DNA from: Diphasiastrum complanatum
Lineage: Eukaryota > Streptophyta > Lycopodiopsida > Lycopodiales > Lycopodiaceae
Assembly (NCBI GenBank): GCA_029204225.1
Contig: CM055107.1
Location: forward strand, 2,099,218-2,163,217
Length of the DNA: 64,000 bases
Reading direction: 5' to 3'
The translations under genes were made by a program, and so were the position numbers. Of this stretch, positions 46,465 through 58,069 are shown in pieces. How positions within the stretch are numbered: the first letter of the stretch is position 1; each line of letters begins with the position of its first letter. The notes beneath the pieces are model-generated. The model was not told the DNA's origin. It was given only the letters and a program-made list of their open reading frames with translations, and made no database searches.

Positions 46465-47737
46465 ATGACGAATATGGAAGAGTCCATTTTGAGTGAAAGT
46501 AGCAAATTGGACGGGATTTCCAACTATGCAGAGTGGAAATTCAAAATGAAGAACATACTGATGGAGAAGGACGTGTGGGATGTCGTCACAGGTGATGAGA
46601 GAAGACCGCCAAATAAAGCGGACATCAAAGTGTTCGATAAGAAGGTGAGGAAAGCTTTGACCTTCATTAACTTGTCAGTGAAGGATCACATCATTACCCA
46701 CATTTGTGACGTTGTTACACCCAAACAGGCATGGGATGTGCTAAAGGAGCAGTTCGAGACATCAAATCCATCAAGAATCATGTTTCTGAAGTCAAAAGTG
46801 AATAGTGCCTGCATGGAGCAAGGAGAACACATTCAGACGTACATGACCAGAATCAAGACAATGAGGGATGAACTGCACTCTATTGGTGAGCGCATACGTG
46901 ATGTGGAGCTAGTGCACAATGCATTGTGCGGCATTGCAGAACCCTATCAGATGTTTATGAGCAAAATAGCATCAAGAGAAAGATTGCCAACCTTTGACGA
47001 GCTCATAGGAATCTTGATGCAGAAAGAGCAACGACGAGAAATAGTGAAAGTTAGATGTCAAAACACTGATGATCAGGCACTTGCGACACTCCAAAAACAA
47101 GGCAAGGGCAAGGGCAAGAAAAAGTCTAAGCAGCAATTTGCCAAGACTCAGGAGGATGAGGGATCTTCCAGCAAGACCAAGAAGAAAGGCAAGTGCTTCC
47201 ATTGCGGTAAAAAGGGCCATTGGAAGAGTGAATGTCAGAAATTCCTGGCAAAATCAGACAAGGGGAAACCAAAGCAAGCAGGTAACCTCGTCGATGAGGG
47301 TGAAATTGAAGACTCTAGCATCTTCATATCAGCATTGTCATCTAATCAAGATGATCAAGCATGGTATATTGACTCGGGAGCCACAAGACACATAGCAGGT
47401 AACAAGGATTGGTTGAGTAGCTTGAAAGTGTTGGATAATGGAACGTCCGTTTCACAAGCAAATGGTGATGTGTGCAAGATCAAGGGGATAGGCACCATTT
47501 CAATCCAACTACCAAATGGCAAAAGCAGGATGATCAGGGAGGTACTTTATGTACCATGTTTGAAGAAAAATCTACTTTCTGTTGGCGTCATTACTGATCA
47601 AAAGTTGAAAATAGAATTTTTTCATGATCGTTGCTTTGTGAAGGATGTGAACCAAAAGTTCAAAGTTATTACGGTTGGTAAAAGGGAGCCCAACAATAAA
47701 TTGTACATGTTGAATGCTACAATCAAGGGGCAACATA
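46465..47737 (+). pseudogene. Copia gag-protease, open frame, pol missing
   Basis: ATG 46465 opens a 466-codon frame without any stop. It has a UBN2 gag domain (residues about 15-190), a Lys-rich linker, and a CCHC knuckle CFHCGKKGHWKSEC (244-257). The protease has an intact catalytic WYIDSGATRHIAG (Asp303), and VLYVPCLKKNLLSVG leads to the GAG-pre-integrase start. Similarity ends near residue 425 (47737). The frame then runs through unrelated sequence to 47865. Integrase, RT and RNase H are absent. This family differs from C2 and C3. Upstream (45650-46460) could be a leader and LTR, but no tRNA-iMet primer site was found. Confidence 0.88.
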
Positions 47738-49366
47738 GTAGAATCATTGTGCTACTGTATTGTGGGTCCTATCAGTCGATAAGGATCATTTGGCCTTGCC
47801 ACGAGGCGAGTCGACGGGACACGTGTCCCATCAACGGCAACCTGGGTCATGCATGGGTTGCCTGAGTAAAGAACTATATGTACAGTGCAATTTCATTTTG
47901 AGAAATACAGTTGCTATGTGAGCTTGGTGTAGAGAATGTTTTTCTGTTTGTGTTACAATGTAGCATGATCTGTGTTCCTGTTCAAAGCAAATTTTAAGTA
48001 TTGTGCCATCCAGACACTAGTTTAGGTCAACGAGCCATTGGTTGGATGGGGGTTGGCGGGCCATTGCTCCAAAAGTCAAGGATTCTGAGTTCAAAAATTT
48101 GGACCGTTTAAGGCACCCATTAAAATAGTTGGGTTGCCCTAACATGATACTCTCTGCCAAATTCCCGAATCACTTTCAAAGATTTTGTTGCGGAGAGTGC
48201 AGGTGACATGTTCAGCACCCAGCTCTGCAACACATCATCGTACTCGCCCTTGGACAGTGCGTTGGATTTTTCTTATTTTACTCTAATGTTGTGTAGTTTG
48301 ATGTTGTTTATTTTAATGTTGTGTAGTTTTATTATAATGTACTTTGGTGTTGTGTTGTTTAGCAGCATGTTCAAGTATACCCTTCAAGTGCAACTATGAA
48401 ATTGCTATTGTTTTTTGGCTTGAAAAACTGCCAATGTTGTTGCCACCATCTGTTTGGCTTGTTTGATGTCTACCTAGATTTGAGTTGGATCCGACATGAA
48501 AATATAGCACAGTTGGATTTAGTCCAATGATCAGACTGGACCTAACTGACTACACAGTAGCTGCCTGAAATCAATGGTATTTTACGCATGACTGTTCATG
48601 TGGAACTATCTATGGTGGCATGAAAATATAGCACAGTTGGATCCAGTCTAATGATCAACTAGATCCAAGCGACTACACAATAGCCGCTTGAAATCATTAG
48701 TATCTTGTGCATGAGTTCTCTCCTGTGAGATTGTCTTAGGTGGCATGAAAATATAGCACAGTTGGATCCACTATAATGATCGTACTGGACCCAACCGACT
48801 ACACAATAGTTGCCTGAATCATTACTATCTTATCATTGTAGATGCCAATAGAACGTATTCCACACTATGAAGTGCTTCGAGTAGAAACCTAATCTAAGAT
48901 GTCTGTGTTGAACTGTACAAACGAGGATTCATGATCATTGCATCTATGCACCGGTTCTTGTTCTTACCAAAATCAACAAAATAAAATGTACTTGAAGCTT
49001 ATTGCTGCTGTGAAAAATACATATTGCACACTATAGACACACTGTCATTTGGTGATTGACAAAATGTATGCATTTGGAAAAGATCAATATCGATTAGATA
49101 TTCAAATATGGATTGCCTATTTGATCGTCAGATTTTAAAAACAAATGTAGTTTATGTTTTCACGTAACCTTAATATTTTTGAAATCGAATATACACAATC
49201 AAGAACTGAAAATATGCATTTTGATGATTTACTTGTTTGGTTTAAACATATTAGTTCAAGCTTACGTGTATATATTTGTGGCCCCATAAGACAACTCTCT
49301 ACATTGTTCACGTGCCTTTGTTTTTGTCTATGGCTTTGATCACAGAATCCAACTAGTGTAAGACCT
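47738..49366. other. Spacer with a tandem array
   Basis: No coding motif. ORF 48208-48399 lies in T-rich, repetitive sequence and is not supported. The three-copy array at 48489-48860 is the only structured feature. Confidence 0.45.
48489..48860. repeat. Three tandem copies of a unit of about 123 bp
   Basis: Each unit starts near CATGAAAATATAGCACAGTTGGAT (starts about 48497, 48619, 48743). Each includes GACTACACA(A/G)TAG and a final GGTGGCATGAAA that leads into the next. Copies differ by scattered changes. Confidence 0.85.
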
Positions 49367-51085
49367 GTGCTGCCAAGTATTTTATCTTTATCCTTGACCA
49401 ATGGAAGCGGTGGTAATGTGGAAGGATTGTCATCCATTGTGGTGACCTTCATTGATGGAAAAATAATCATCAGTCAAAAGTTTTTCGAAAAGGTCCTAGG
49501 CGACTATCGCCCACTAACAACATTGAGTGCTGTGATTGGTCACGGTTCAGAAAAGCCAACTATGATTGAAATACCTGGCATCTTCAAGGTTGGCATCAAC
49601 TTGGATTCCAGTGATTCCATACAAATAGAGAGAGACGATGACTTGGTTGAAATCACACAGGCCACAACAGGAAAATCTTACAATGCACTGATCAAAATCA
49701 ATGATTTTCCCAATGCAAACACAACACGCATTGCCACCGACGAAGAACAATCTGGTCACAGTATCATACAACACATCCTCTCCGGACAAGGGAACAACAT
49801 CCTTAGAAAGCTCAACTAAAATCACGACACACCAAAATGTTGTGTTGCAAAGCACAAAAAAATAGCATGCATACTTGCTTGGTCGACATATGGACAGGGC
49901 CTAAGTCTCGAAAATCTTATAAACAGAAGTGCCTCCAGAAAGCCAAACAAACCCACGGTTGTCGCGAGAACTGTGAATGAGGTAGTGAGTGGCACACCAA
50001 TGCATCGACAACCACCAATTCTGGAAGGAGACAGAGAGACTGTTCGCAAGAAGACAACTCCTTCGGTTAACGTTGAAGACGACGAAGAAGGCAGCCACAG
50101 GCCTAAGTTGAATGTACACAACGTGGAGCGCAGGAACAAGGGACGTCCTAGGAGAATTTGTTTTGGTTCCACCCTACCTGAAGCACAAGAACCTTTTAAA
50201 GCACCACTCAGATAGGATTAACCTGGCCAACGGTGAAGTTTTGGTGGAGCGTCACATTCACAATGCCTTTTGGACAATCCGAAGAACCCCTTTAAATAGC
50301 CTTGTGAAGTGCCTTGCTTGGATACAAGGCCAAGGAAAATGTGGACATATGATACCGAACACTTCAAAAGGAACTCCTTCCCCCTGCTTTTTTGGGACGA
50401 GAAGACATCTAAGTGGGATCACACAACAAATGATGTGGTTCTATAATGATATTGCACACATGCATGGGATTTAGAAAAAAGCATATTCCAGAAGCCATCC
50501 AAGACCCCCAATGTATGGCCGGTAGTTGAGGGAACAAAACTTACACAACAAGAGGCTGATTTGCTCACAATTGTAGGTTTCCAACTTGAATCAATGCCAT
50601 CAAATGTGTGTCATTCGACTCAAACTACAGAAAAATATGTGAAAGCTGCCAACCATGTCAAAGAGCCAAAGAACATGCCACCATATCCCTCGACAAGCTA
50701 AGATGGCCGGCATTTCAAATACAGAACTAGCATATCAGCCGCAGCGCTACTTCGGATACACAGAGCACTTAGCATTGATGGAAAAGTGGTAAATGTGGAG
50801 GTCGTGAGAGCTCTAAAACATGAAGTTTTTTCTTTGATGACTGATTCCCCAGCCAACCCTCACGCATTCTACGATGTTCATATCACCAATAGCCCTATGT
50901 GTACCTGTTCTAATTTTTATAAACGACATTTGGAGGAAAAGCCCTATCTAGCATGCAAGCACATATACTATGTCTTCCTCAAAGTGCTTGGTCTTGATCA
51001 AAACAACAACATGTATATGCACCAGCCTTTACTGAAGGATATCGAATTGTTCCAGGCATTGACCAGGCAGAGGATATACAATTAA
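49367..51085 (+). pseudogene. Decayed SWIM zinc-finger protein gene (MULE/FAR1-like tail)
   Basis: The best part is 50500-51085, one frame with a single TAA at 50699-50701. It has KSIFQKPSKTPNVWPVVEG, EADLLTIVGFQ, YRTSISAAALLRIHRAL, then CTCSNFYKRHLEEKPYLACKH, a SWIM zinc finger of the form CxC-x14-CxH, and IYYVFLKVLGLDQNN, before TAA. Upstream pieces in other frames (KMWTYDTEHFKRNSFPLLFW near 50340; a basic RKTTPSVNVEDDEEG piece near 50045; an ORF at 49367-49819) may belong to the same gene, with introns or frameshifts between them. SWIM fingers of this kind end MULE transposases and FAR1-type proteins, but no DDE domain was found. The host or transposon nature is open. Confidence 0.55.
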
Positions 51086-52229
51086 CCCAGTACACCTAGC
51101 GCTTACGAAGGCTGGTAATAAAAATGACCGATTTTAAACATTAATAATGTGAATAGATTGACTCCATTTCTTGTGATATGATTTTAATTACATGCCATGT
51201 TGATGTGATTTCCACTGTACTAATGTGATTTCTGTTGTACCAATGTGATTTCCGGCAATCCCACACAAACCAAAGTCGTGCACGTGCACTCAGGTCCCTG
51301 GCACTAATGCATCAAAGCCTCACGACGATGTCAATTGGAGTTCATGGCACTCACGCGGGATACAATGCGTTGGATGCATTGAAGCCCACGACGATGTCAG
51401 CGCAGTACGAAAGCCCACAGCGCAAGACTTGCAATTGTGGTTGGTGGCATGTGTTGTAGACCGTGTCAACGTGTTGGGGTGTCTGTCATGCCGGCAAGCC
51501 AGCCGTGGGAATCACTTTGCGATGCCACACGCAAACCGTATCAGCGCATGTGCACCCAAGTTACTGGCACTCGCGCGGGATGCATCGAAGCCCACGACAA
51601 CGTCATTGCGGGATGAGCCTGCGGCCGCGGTGGAAACCCCAGCACAAGATTCATAGTTGTGGCCGATAGCATGTGGGGCAGACCGAGTCAGCGTGTTGGG
51701 GTGTCTATCGTGCCGGCAAGCCAGCCATAGGAATCCTTGGCCATGCATGCGCGCCAACAGGAGGTAGAGTGTTGGGGTGACTGTGGTATTGACAGACCAA
51801 CATAGGAATTAGCTACACTGGCCGGTGTGGTGTGCATGCTTGCTTGAGAAAGTTTTTCTGGATGTTGCAAAAAAGCTCGCCTAGGCATAAAAAAAGCTCG
51901 CCAAAAGTCCCCCTTTAACAGAAACTTTAACAAACTACAACAACAACATTGACTTAGATCGAATGGAGGAATGTATTGTTAGGTGTCAAAGACAACCATG
52001 AAGGGAGCGAAACAATTAGGCGTCTGAGACAGCCATGCTTCCTTCGAGATTATACATTCCGAATTGAGTGAGCATCAATTGAGAAAGAAAATTATCAGAA
52101 AGCATTTGCAGTGACATACACATAAGAAAATAGAGAATCTGAATTAAGCTTATTGTGAATACAATGATCAAATCACGATCATGTGCCCAAGGATGGTTCA
52201 CGCATTTGTAACCTTAGTAATATAAAAAT
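51086..52229. other. Spacer with a GC-rich repeat array
   Basis: The left half is the GC-rich array at 51250-51790. Near 51868-51904 the word AAAAAAGCTCGCC occurs twice, matching on the other strand the cluster at 39363-39424. No gene was recognised. Confidence 0.5.
51250..51790. repeat. GC-rich tandem duplication of about 220-250 bp
   Basis: GTGTTGGGGTG(T/A)CT occurs near 51470, 51691 and 51762; (G/T)GCCGGCAAGCCAGCC occurs twice; GCCCACGAC(G/A)A(C/T)GTCA recurs. GC content is clearly above the surroundings. Short ORFs here are shared by both copies but no family was recognised. Confidence 0.75.
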
Positions 52230-54378
52230 AAAAAAGATGAACATGTACGTGACTATATTGAGCGCTTCAAGTGTCTCAGAAGTCAATTCCAGGAACAACC
52301 AACTGATAAAATGTTGATCATATGGTTTATAGTTGGCCTTCTAAGACGCATCCAAAAAGAGCTTAAACCTAGCGACGAGTATTTTACTCTCAAATCCACT
52401 ATGTCTGATGCCATTCATGAAGAAGATGAAGGGTCTAATGATGAGGATCAGAAAGAGAAAAGAGCTCACCATGTTTTCACTGATAATCGTCCAAGTGAGC
52501 CAAGAGATTTAGACCAAGTCTGGAAATCGCAGTTCGAGTTGATGAATCAACAACATCAACAACAGATGGAGAAATTCAACAAAGAATTTCAACAAGCCTT
52601 AAAATATATCCAAAGTCAGTTGTCGGGTAATTGCCATCTAGTAACGCTATCCATAGTCGAGAAGACACCTGGTGCCCACAATGTCGTGGCCCACATACAG
52701 GTAATGAGTGTCCATCATACCGACCTTACAAAATGCATCACTACATACTTTGTGACATGACCACTCATACCACATCAAGCTGTAGGCACAACCCATGAAA
52801 AATGCAATATTCTCGACCACAACAATATGCACCACGAGGACAACCACAAGCACCATATAACCCATGTTATATGAGTCCAGTCCAAGTCCAAGTCCAAGAA
52901 TTGCCTAGACCACAACCACAACGCTTGGCACTTCCAGATCCAAGAGGATTTGCTCAACCAAACATGCCAAACCAGCAGAACCGACACGTACATGCCAATG
53001 TAGTGCAAAATACCTTTTATGACACCGTAGCCTATGAACCTACTTATCAAGAAGGTACTCATACCACATACGTGGATGAGGCATCTACCTCCTATCCCAA
53101 TGAGCAATATTATCCAAAGGAGCAACCTACTCAAGTCGACCAAAATGGTTATGCCATTTTCCCTTCAACACTTCAAAAGAGATGTTTTGTATGTGGAGAA
53201 ACCACTCATTTTTAAAGTGAATGTCGACTTCGATATGACTTTGTAGCTCGATGTGCTGATTGTATCAGAAGGCATTGCTATAAAGATTGCCCTACCAAAA
53301 CCAAAAAGACAATTCTAGCATGTAGGGTATCTGAAGAGACGTTGCTTGCTATCACACGAGCACAACATAGGGCCTTAGATCAGACCAAAGACCCAACACA
53401 ACCACACCCTTCTACTAATACTTCCATGACTCCACAATCTAACCCTGATACTGTAGAAGATCAAAGGCAATACCATGAGTTCCGAGATGAGTTTGATAGA
53501 GCTAAAGATAGGATTTCTACTCTGCCATCTACCCAGTTACCTACGTAGGGGCAACCACCACGAGGAATAGAGGTTCTTTTTTATTTCTACAAACTCAAAT
53601 CACTGTGCCCTTCTACATGGCCGAAAAGTTTTCCAAAGTCCTGTGGGATGCCATACTACAAAGCTCCCAGCAACCTAATGTACCAGATGAGTTGAGACGA
53701 CCGGAAAACGCTGAAGTGGTTCATAATGTTGATATGAGCTTACTTCATATAGGTGTTGCTAAAGGTAACAACATCCTATACTAGTGCACTACAAATCTTA
53801 CCCATTCGTGCAAGCCATTCTCAAAAGTGGGTCTGGCATAAATATTATCGCCCTGTCCTTAGCCAAGACATGGGGAATATCCACCTTGGAAAAGCCTAAG
53901 TACAAGTTACACATGGCTGACGAATGAATGACGACACCTATCGGTCACATCAGCAATTTACCGATTAAAATTGCATGTTTGATGTTCACCATAGAGTGTG
54001 TAGTACTAGATTTTCCTGATGAACCGCACACCTATCAATTCCTTCTTGGAACGCCTTGGTTAGAAATGGCCGGAGTGATTCAAGATTGGAAGAAAAACAA
54101 AATAGTTTTTGGCAACAGAGATAGGGAATCTTTGTCGATGCCACAAGGAAGATAAAGCCTACATGAATTGAAGACGATTGGTCTTCAACTACCTATGATG
54201 TCTCCAAAAGTATCGATTCAACCATAAAGGGTCATTACGTGTAAAGTAGTGATATCATTAATTGGGAACATGCTTTAGCGACCATCGATTGTGTCAATGC
54301 CACTCTTTGTGAATACGAGGTTCAAGAAGAGGAACAATCGAAATGACTATAAACTCCACGGATATCAATACTCCCATC
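52230..54378 (+). pseudogene. Gypsy family G1, plus copy: gag to protease
   Basis: Gag tail: DYIERFKCLRSQFQEQP, then LLRRIQKELKPSDEYFTLKS in the 52311 frame, then an acidic and a Gln-rich coiled stretch. After a frameshift a Pro/Gln-rich linker (52802-53215) leads to two knuckle-like motifs, CFVCGETTHF-stop-SEC and CADCIRRHCYKDC. Protease follows: ILKSGSGINII, where the catalytic Asp is not conserved, then PHTYQFLLGTPWLEMAG and VIQDWKKNKIVFGNRD. The last part parallels the minus copy at 7860-8143 up to CTCCCATC at 54378, where copia C3 begins. Stops and frameshifts are spread throughout. Confidence 0.85.
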
Positions 54379-54991
54379 TGCTGAATTCACACGTATAGGA
54401 CGCCCTACACATGTATTTTTTATCTCCTAAGCACAATAACACCATAAAGATCAGACTAGCATTGGTTGTCAATAGGAAAGCTGATCATACAAGCAATATT
54501 ATTGTGTTACAAGCAAGATCTGTCAACAAAACATAAGACAAAGCATCATAAATGTCTCTACTCGGCTAGAGAGAGAAAATAGAAAGTACAAAACTCGTGG
54601 AGAGAGAGAGGGCACAAAGAGCTTGTCTCCAAATTTGCATTACACACAAATTTCATCATTTTCTCAATGAGAGTACATCACATATATATAGATCCATGGA
54701 CTCTTCTCCTAATTGAAGTTGAATTGGAGTTGTGGATCCACCTCTCAAGCTATCTAGACTTATCCAAGCCACCTCACTATGTCTAATTGTGCCACATAGT
54801 CTTTTCATGCATTAAATGTGGCATGTAAAGTACAAATGGCAATTCCTATGGTAGCTCGAGTTTCTACTTCTACCTACCTTGAATATTTTATTCTAAGATG
54901 GGTCTTTACTAAGCCAAAAGGGCTCAATTCATCTTTGGCATTTTTAGGTACCAAACTCACAACATTCTATAGATTTTTCAATATTTTGACA
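54379..54991 (-). repeat. 3' LTR of copia C3 (613 bp)
   Basis: On the minus strand it starts TGTCAAAATATTG after TTTTTAGGAGGAG and ends GAATTCAGCA. It is the complete copy and shows that the 5' LTR has lost an internal 118-base block. Confidence 0.92.
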
Positions 54992-55009
54992 CTCCTCCTA
55001 AAAATGTAT

Positions 55010-56110
55010 CTAATGTGGATCAAGCATTGATCTTGAGATAAGACCAAAATTAGACCTATGCTTTGAGAAGGCACTTTTGCAAAGTGGCTTTGTGAGAAGA
55101 TCAGCAATAGATGTGTTGACATGTTCTAAGTTGATTTCACCTCCAATGAGCTTTTCCCTTACAAAATGGTGTGCCACTTCTATATGCTTGCTTCTTGCAT
55201 GAAAAATAGGATTGTTTGCAAGAGCTTGTGCCGATATGTTGTCACATTTGATCAAGGGAAGATCATCTTCTTTTATGCAATTTAGCTCCATGATTAACCT
55301 CTTGATCCAAAGCACCTCTTTAGTTGTTGTAGTGAGTGCTTTGTACTTGGCCTCACAAGATGATAGAGATATGGTATCCTGCTTCTTTGAAAGCCAAGAC
55401 ACAAGATTGCCTCCAAGAAAGATAGTATATGCATTAATGGACTTTCGATCGGAATCTGAATAGCCAACAGTGGTTAGATCTTCATTCTTGTACAATAAAC
55501 CATAATCTTGAGTAGAAGATACATATCTTAGAACTCTCTTGGCCATCTTCCAATGTTGGATCTTGGGATCTTGCATAAATTGACTCAATTTGTGCACACA
55601 ATAGCTCAAATCGGGTCTAGTGATAGTAAGCCAAATTAAAGAGCCTATAAGACTCCTATAAAGTGTGATGTCCTCGAAGGATCTTTCATCACCTTTAATA
55701 GGATCTTTTACATGTTGCTCCATGGGAGTATCTATGCCTTTACAACTTTGCATATTGAATTTTCTCAACATAGAAAAGACATATCTAGATTGACAAATAA
55801 AAGCATACTCTTCATGAAAATCAATCTCAAGGCCCAAAATGTAATGGATCTCTCCTAGATCTTGCATTTTAAATTCTTTTCCTAATGCATCTTTGGTTTC
55901 TTGAACTAGCATCAAACAACGTCCACTAAGAATAATGTCATCTACATAGATTAGGAGAATGACAATATTACTACCATCAAATTTTAAGTACATAGAAGGA
56001 TCATAGTCACTAAGCAGAAATCCTAATGAAAGTAGAAAGTTGTTGAGTCTTGAATACCATGATCTAGATGCTTGCTTTAAGCCATAAAGACTTCTAAATA
56101 GCAAACACAC
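55010..56110 (-). pseudogene. Copia C3 RT end and RNase H, open
   Basis: 366 codons without a stop. It contains SLYGLKQASRSWYSRL, LIYVDDIILSG (YVDD at residues 55-58), YILGLEI, PMEQHVKDP, TRPDLSYCVHKLSQFM, RVLRYVSSTQDYGLLY, SWLSKKQDTISLSSCEAKY and HARSKHIEVAHHFVREKL. The RNase H block YSDSD is followed at once by RKSINAY, so a few residues of the usual DWAGD region are missing. It is the best-kept enzyme domain in the window. The piece lacks RT motif A, which lies in the neighbouring frame at 56141-56434. Confidence 0.9.
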
Positions 56111-56140
56111 CTTAGATTTATCCTTGATAAATCCTTGAGA

Positions 56141-56895
56141 CTATTCCATATATATCTCCTCCTCAAGATAGCCATTCAAAAAAGCGTTGGAGACATCAAG
56201 TTGAAACAGTTTCCACTTAAAAAATAAGGCAAGAGAGATTATGATTCTTATTGTCACCATCTTTGCTACATGAGCAAAGGTTTCTTCATAGTCAAGGCCA
56301 TATATTTGTGCAAAGCCTTTAGCACACAATCTTGCCTTGTACTTGGTGATGGAGCCATCATGATTGTACTTGATCTTGAACACCCACTTGCATCCAATGA
56401 TATGCATGTAAGGTGGTGGATCCAGTAGCTCCATGTGTGGTTGGTGATCAAGGCATCATATTCAATCTTCATGGCCTCATACCACTCCTTGGTATTGAGG
56501 GCTTCTTGAACATCTTTGGGCTCCTCATGAGAAACAAAATAAGCACAAGTGGAATCAAGATCCACTTGTTTTCCTTTGTCATCATAAGTGAGCCTCTTGG
56601 GCTCGGATCTCTCCCTCATGGATCTTCTAGGAGTGAAAATCCGAGGACTTCCATCTTCAAATCTTGACTCCTCCATATGTTGATTGTCTTCAATAACAAT
56701 AGGTGATAGATTTTGAGGTTGCTTGATCTCGGCCCCTCCAAGATTGGACTTTTCTTCTTCATGAAAAACTACATCTCTACTATCAATTACTTTAGAGGTA
56801 GAGAGCATGTAGATTCGATAGGCTTTCTTGTTGGATGAATATCCAACCATTACTCCTTTGCTTGCACAAGGATCATCCTTCTTTCTCGTTTCCAA
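56141..56895 (-). pseudogene. Copia C3 integrase tail and RT start
   Basis: From 56895: GVMVGYSSNKKAYRIY and DVVFHEEE of the integrase C-terminal region, an acidic linker, then the RT N-terminus EWYEAMKIEYDAL and, after a frameshift near 56420, CKWVFKIKYNHDGSI and YEETFAHVAK. RT motif A, QLDVSNAFLNGYLEEEIY, has the catalytic Asp intact. It ends in a stop at about 56141. Confidence 0.88.
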
Positions 56896-56899
56896 GGGA

Positions 56900-58059
56900 A
56901 TAAGGACAAAGCATATGCATCCAAATACTCTAAGGTGTTCAATCTTAGGTTTCTTTGAATAGAGTGCTTCATATGGTGACTTTTCTCCAAGTGCAACATG
57001 AGGGAGTCTATTGCAAAGATAGTTTGAACAATTGATAGTCTCACCTCAAAAGTCTTTTGGCAAAGATGCCTCAATTCTGATGGTTTTGGCACATTCACAC
57101 AATTTTTAATTCTTTATTTCAGCCACCCCATTTTGAGATGGTGTATATGCACAAGAAATCTCTCTTTTTATGCCTTCAAGCTCACAATAATCATGAAATT
57201 TATTAGAAGTGTACTCACCACCTCCATCACTTCTAAGAATCTTGATTTTGTAAAAAAATTGCTTTTCAACTAGAGCTTTGAACTTTAGGAAATAGTCAAA
57301 CACCATAGATTTTGAAGCTAGAAGATATACCCGAGTAAATCTAGTGAAATCATCATTGAAAGTTACAAAGCAAGTAGCACCACCCTTGCTCTTTGAAGAT
57401 GAGAAGTGCACATCCAAGTGTATGAGCTCCAATGGATGTGTAGTCTTGATAGATGACTTTGAAAAAGGCTTCTTATGAGACTTAGATATGGCACAAGCCT
57501 CACATGGCTTCAAATTCTTGGAGATAAGATTAGGCAAGCCAATAGATTTGGCTTTTTTGACCATGGACACCATAGAATTATAGTTAGGATGACCCAACCT
57601 TTTATGCCATAGTTCCTCCAAAGACATATGAGTAGAAAAAGCACTATCACAAGAGTTAGCATACTCTTTGGGATCAAGCTTGTAGATTCCACCATATCTA
57701 GACCCAAATGCAAGGATTTCATCATGCTTCTTGATTGTACATGTATCAACATTGAAATTCACATCTAGTAAACTATCAAACATTTGCCCAACACTAATAA
57801 GATTTCTTGTTAGCTTGGGAACAAAAAGTACATTAGACAGAGAAAGAACTTTTGATGAAGAAAGCCTTAAGGGAATGGTCCCTATGCCTTCGATAGCACA
57901 CTCGTGATCATTTGCTGTGTAGATGGACTTCTTGGCTCCTTCATAAGGTGACATGGATGTAAAAGAATACTTGGAGCTACACATATGTGAGGAAGCTCCA
58001 CTGTCATTATACCACGAACCATCCTTCTTGAAAGGTGATGAAGAAAAACTCAAGACCAT
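56900..58059 (-). pseudogene. Copia C3 protease and integrase core
   Basis: From 58059 a frame of 317 codons is open to 57106. The protease has SWYNDSGASSHM with an intact DSG and VLFVPKLTRNLISVGQM. The GAG-pre-integrase zinc part is LWHKRLGHPNYNS...CEAC. The integrase core has LELIHLDVH, FVTFNDDFTRF, RSDGGGEY and NGVAE, so all three catalytic acids are present. A stop after EIKN (57106) and frameshifts break the core's end, which continues as CNRLP in the next frames. Confidence 0.9.
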
Positions 58060-58069
58060 AAGAGATCCC

